Positions 6,513 to 7,064 of a stretch of 7,064 nucleotides of DNA are shown here, in pieces (position 1 is the first letter of the stretch; each line of letters begins with the position of its first letter). A program made the position numbers and the translations under genes. The notes under the pieces are model-generated. The model ran no database searches and was not told the DNA's origin. It saw nothing but the letters and a program-made list of their open reading frames with translations. The stretch comes from Bacteroidales bacterium (GTDB lineage Bacteria; Bacteroidota; Bacteroidia; Bacteroidales; UBA932): NCBI GenBank assembly GCA_017429885.1, contig JAFROA010000426.1, positions 1 to 7,064 on the forward strand, in the 5' to 3' direction.

Positions 6513-7064
6513 CTAGTTGACTACCTCCATCTTATAAAGAATCGAACCGTCGAAAGTATATAACTTTATTCCATTCTTGAAAACATATGATTTCGCCTTC
6601 TGAGAGCCGGACTCGGCGGCGAAATAAGTCTCTCCGTTTTCCGAGAACTTGAGTTTGCTCTTCGCTAGCAGCCCGCCTGTGTCGGTTATGTCATAAAAGA
6701 CCTTATCGTTCTTGTAGACAACTATTTCCTTCTGGCCTTCCTTTGTGGTGACGATGTACATGTCGTTCCCCTGGAAGGAAATGAATTGATCTTTGTTACT
6801 GTCAGGCTCGTCGTCGACGACCCTCACGAACTCGCCGTTTTTGTAAAGGTTCAGGCCTTTTCCTTCTGTCAGAACCCACACGTTACCTTCAGGGTCGAGG
6901 GCAACATCCCTGCTGTGTTCTTCTAAGCCACCATCAAACAGAGTCTGCTCAGAGATCTTGAAATCCTTAGTGACAGTCCAAAGTCTTGCCACATACCTGC
7001 TGAAAGCGTCCCAACTGTAACCTACCACATAGGCGGTCCCGTCTGAGGCCACTGTCATTGCCAC
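6513..7064 (-). CDS. C-terminal part of a beta-propeller-like repeat protein (partial)
   Basis: The reading frame is open at the right edge, so the true start lies outside the window; the GTG and ATG near 7064 are probably internal. The visible 183 residues contain three to four repeats of about 35-50 residues. Each has a strand such as GTAYVVGY, GNVWVLTEG, NDMYIVTT or ETYFAAES, followed by a loop and an aromatic-Lys-Asn-Gly/Asp element (YKNG at 74-77, YKND at 117-120, FKNG at 162-165). This resembles a family of Bacteroidales propeller-like proteins with repeated YVAG and WKNG motifs, often secreted or lipid-anchored and of unknown function. No signal peptide can be seen because the N-terminus is missing. 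The gene ends in TAG at 6513-6515. It lies upstream of the guaB promoter on the same strand and is probably a separate transcription unit, although no terminator is obvious. The repeat assignment is a pattern judgement; ligand and partner are unknown. Confidence 0.7.
   Translation of the reverse strand: MAMTVASDGTAYVVGYSWDAFSRYVARLWTVTKDFKISEQTLFDGGLEEHSRDVALDPEGNVWVLTEGKGLNLYKNGEFVRVVDDEPDSNKDQFISFQGNDMYIVTTKEGQKEIVVYKNDKVFYDITDTGGLLAKSKLKFSENGETYFAAESGSQKAKSYVFKNGIKLYTFDGSILYKMEVVN

Overview
The window looks like chromosomal DNA from a member of the Bacteroidota, most likely the order Bacteroidales. The evidence is the typical gene neighbourhood (guaB, then two SurA/PpiC-family foldases, then an OstA-like protein), a promoter of the Bacteroidetes type (TTG, 20-nt spacer, TAnnTTTG), the lack of strong Shine-Dalgarno sequences, and many Asp-Ser-Leu motifs in the envelope protein. 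The genus cannot be settled from the sequence alone. Nothing suggests mobile DNA: there are no transposases, integrases, tRNAs, CRISPR arrays or long repeats, and base composition looks even throughout.

All real genes are on the minus strand, so the window is read from right to left. At the right edge (6513-7064) lies the C-terminal part of a beta-propeller-like repeat protein. It is followed by a 102-bp gap holding a G-rich tract and a good Bacteroidetes promoter. That promoter appears to drive a tightly packed four-gene operon: guaB (IMP dehydrogenase, 4941-6410); a putative SurA/PpiC-like lipoprotein (4064-4930, 10-nt gap); a SurA-like two-parvulin periplasmic foldase (2676-4067, 4-nt ATGA overlap); and a large OstA/LptA-like protein (37-2670, 5-nt gap). 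No terminator is visible in the last 36 bases, so transcription may continue into a gene beyond the left edge.

The three downstream genes form a coherent outer-membrane biogenesis group. Two are predicted periplasmic chaperone/foldases, one soluble and one lipid-anchored, and the third resembles the LPS-transport proteins LptA and LptD. In E. coli, LptD needs SurA, and surA lies beside lptD, so the pairing makes functional sense. The link to guaB, which makes GMP precursors, is a genomic association with no obvious direct mechanism.

Most of this is ordinary conserved housekeeping DNA. The less ordinary points are a highly charged tail of about 250 residues plus an internal charged insert on the OstA-like protein, a split of the conserved parvulin histidines between the two domains of the SurA-like protein, a very divergent PPIase-like lipoprotein, and a possible two-tier G-quadruplex beside the guaB promoter. 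I found no convincing undescribed system.
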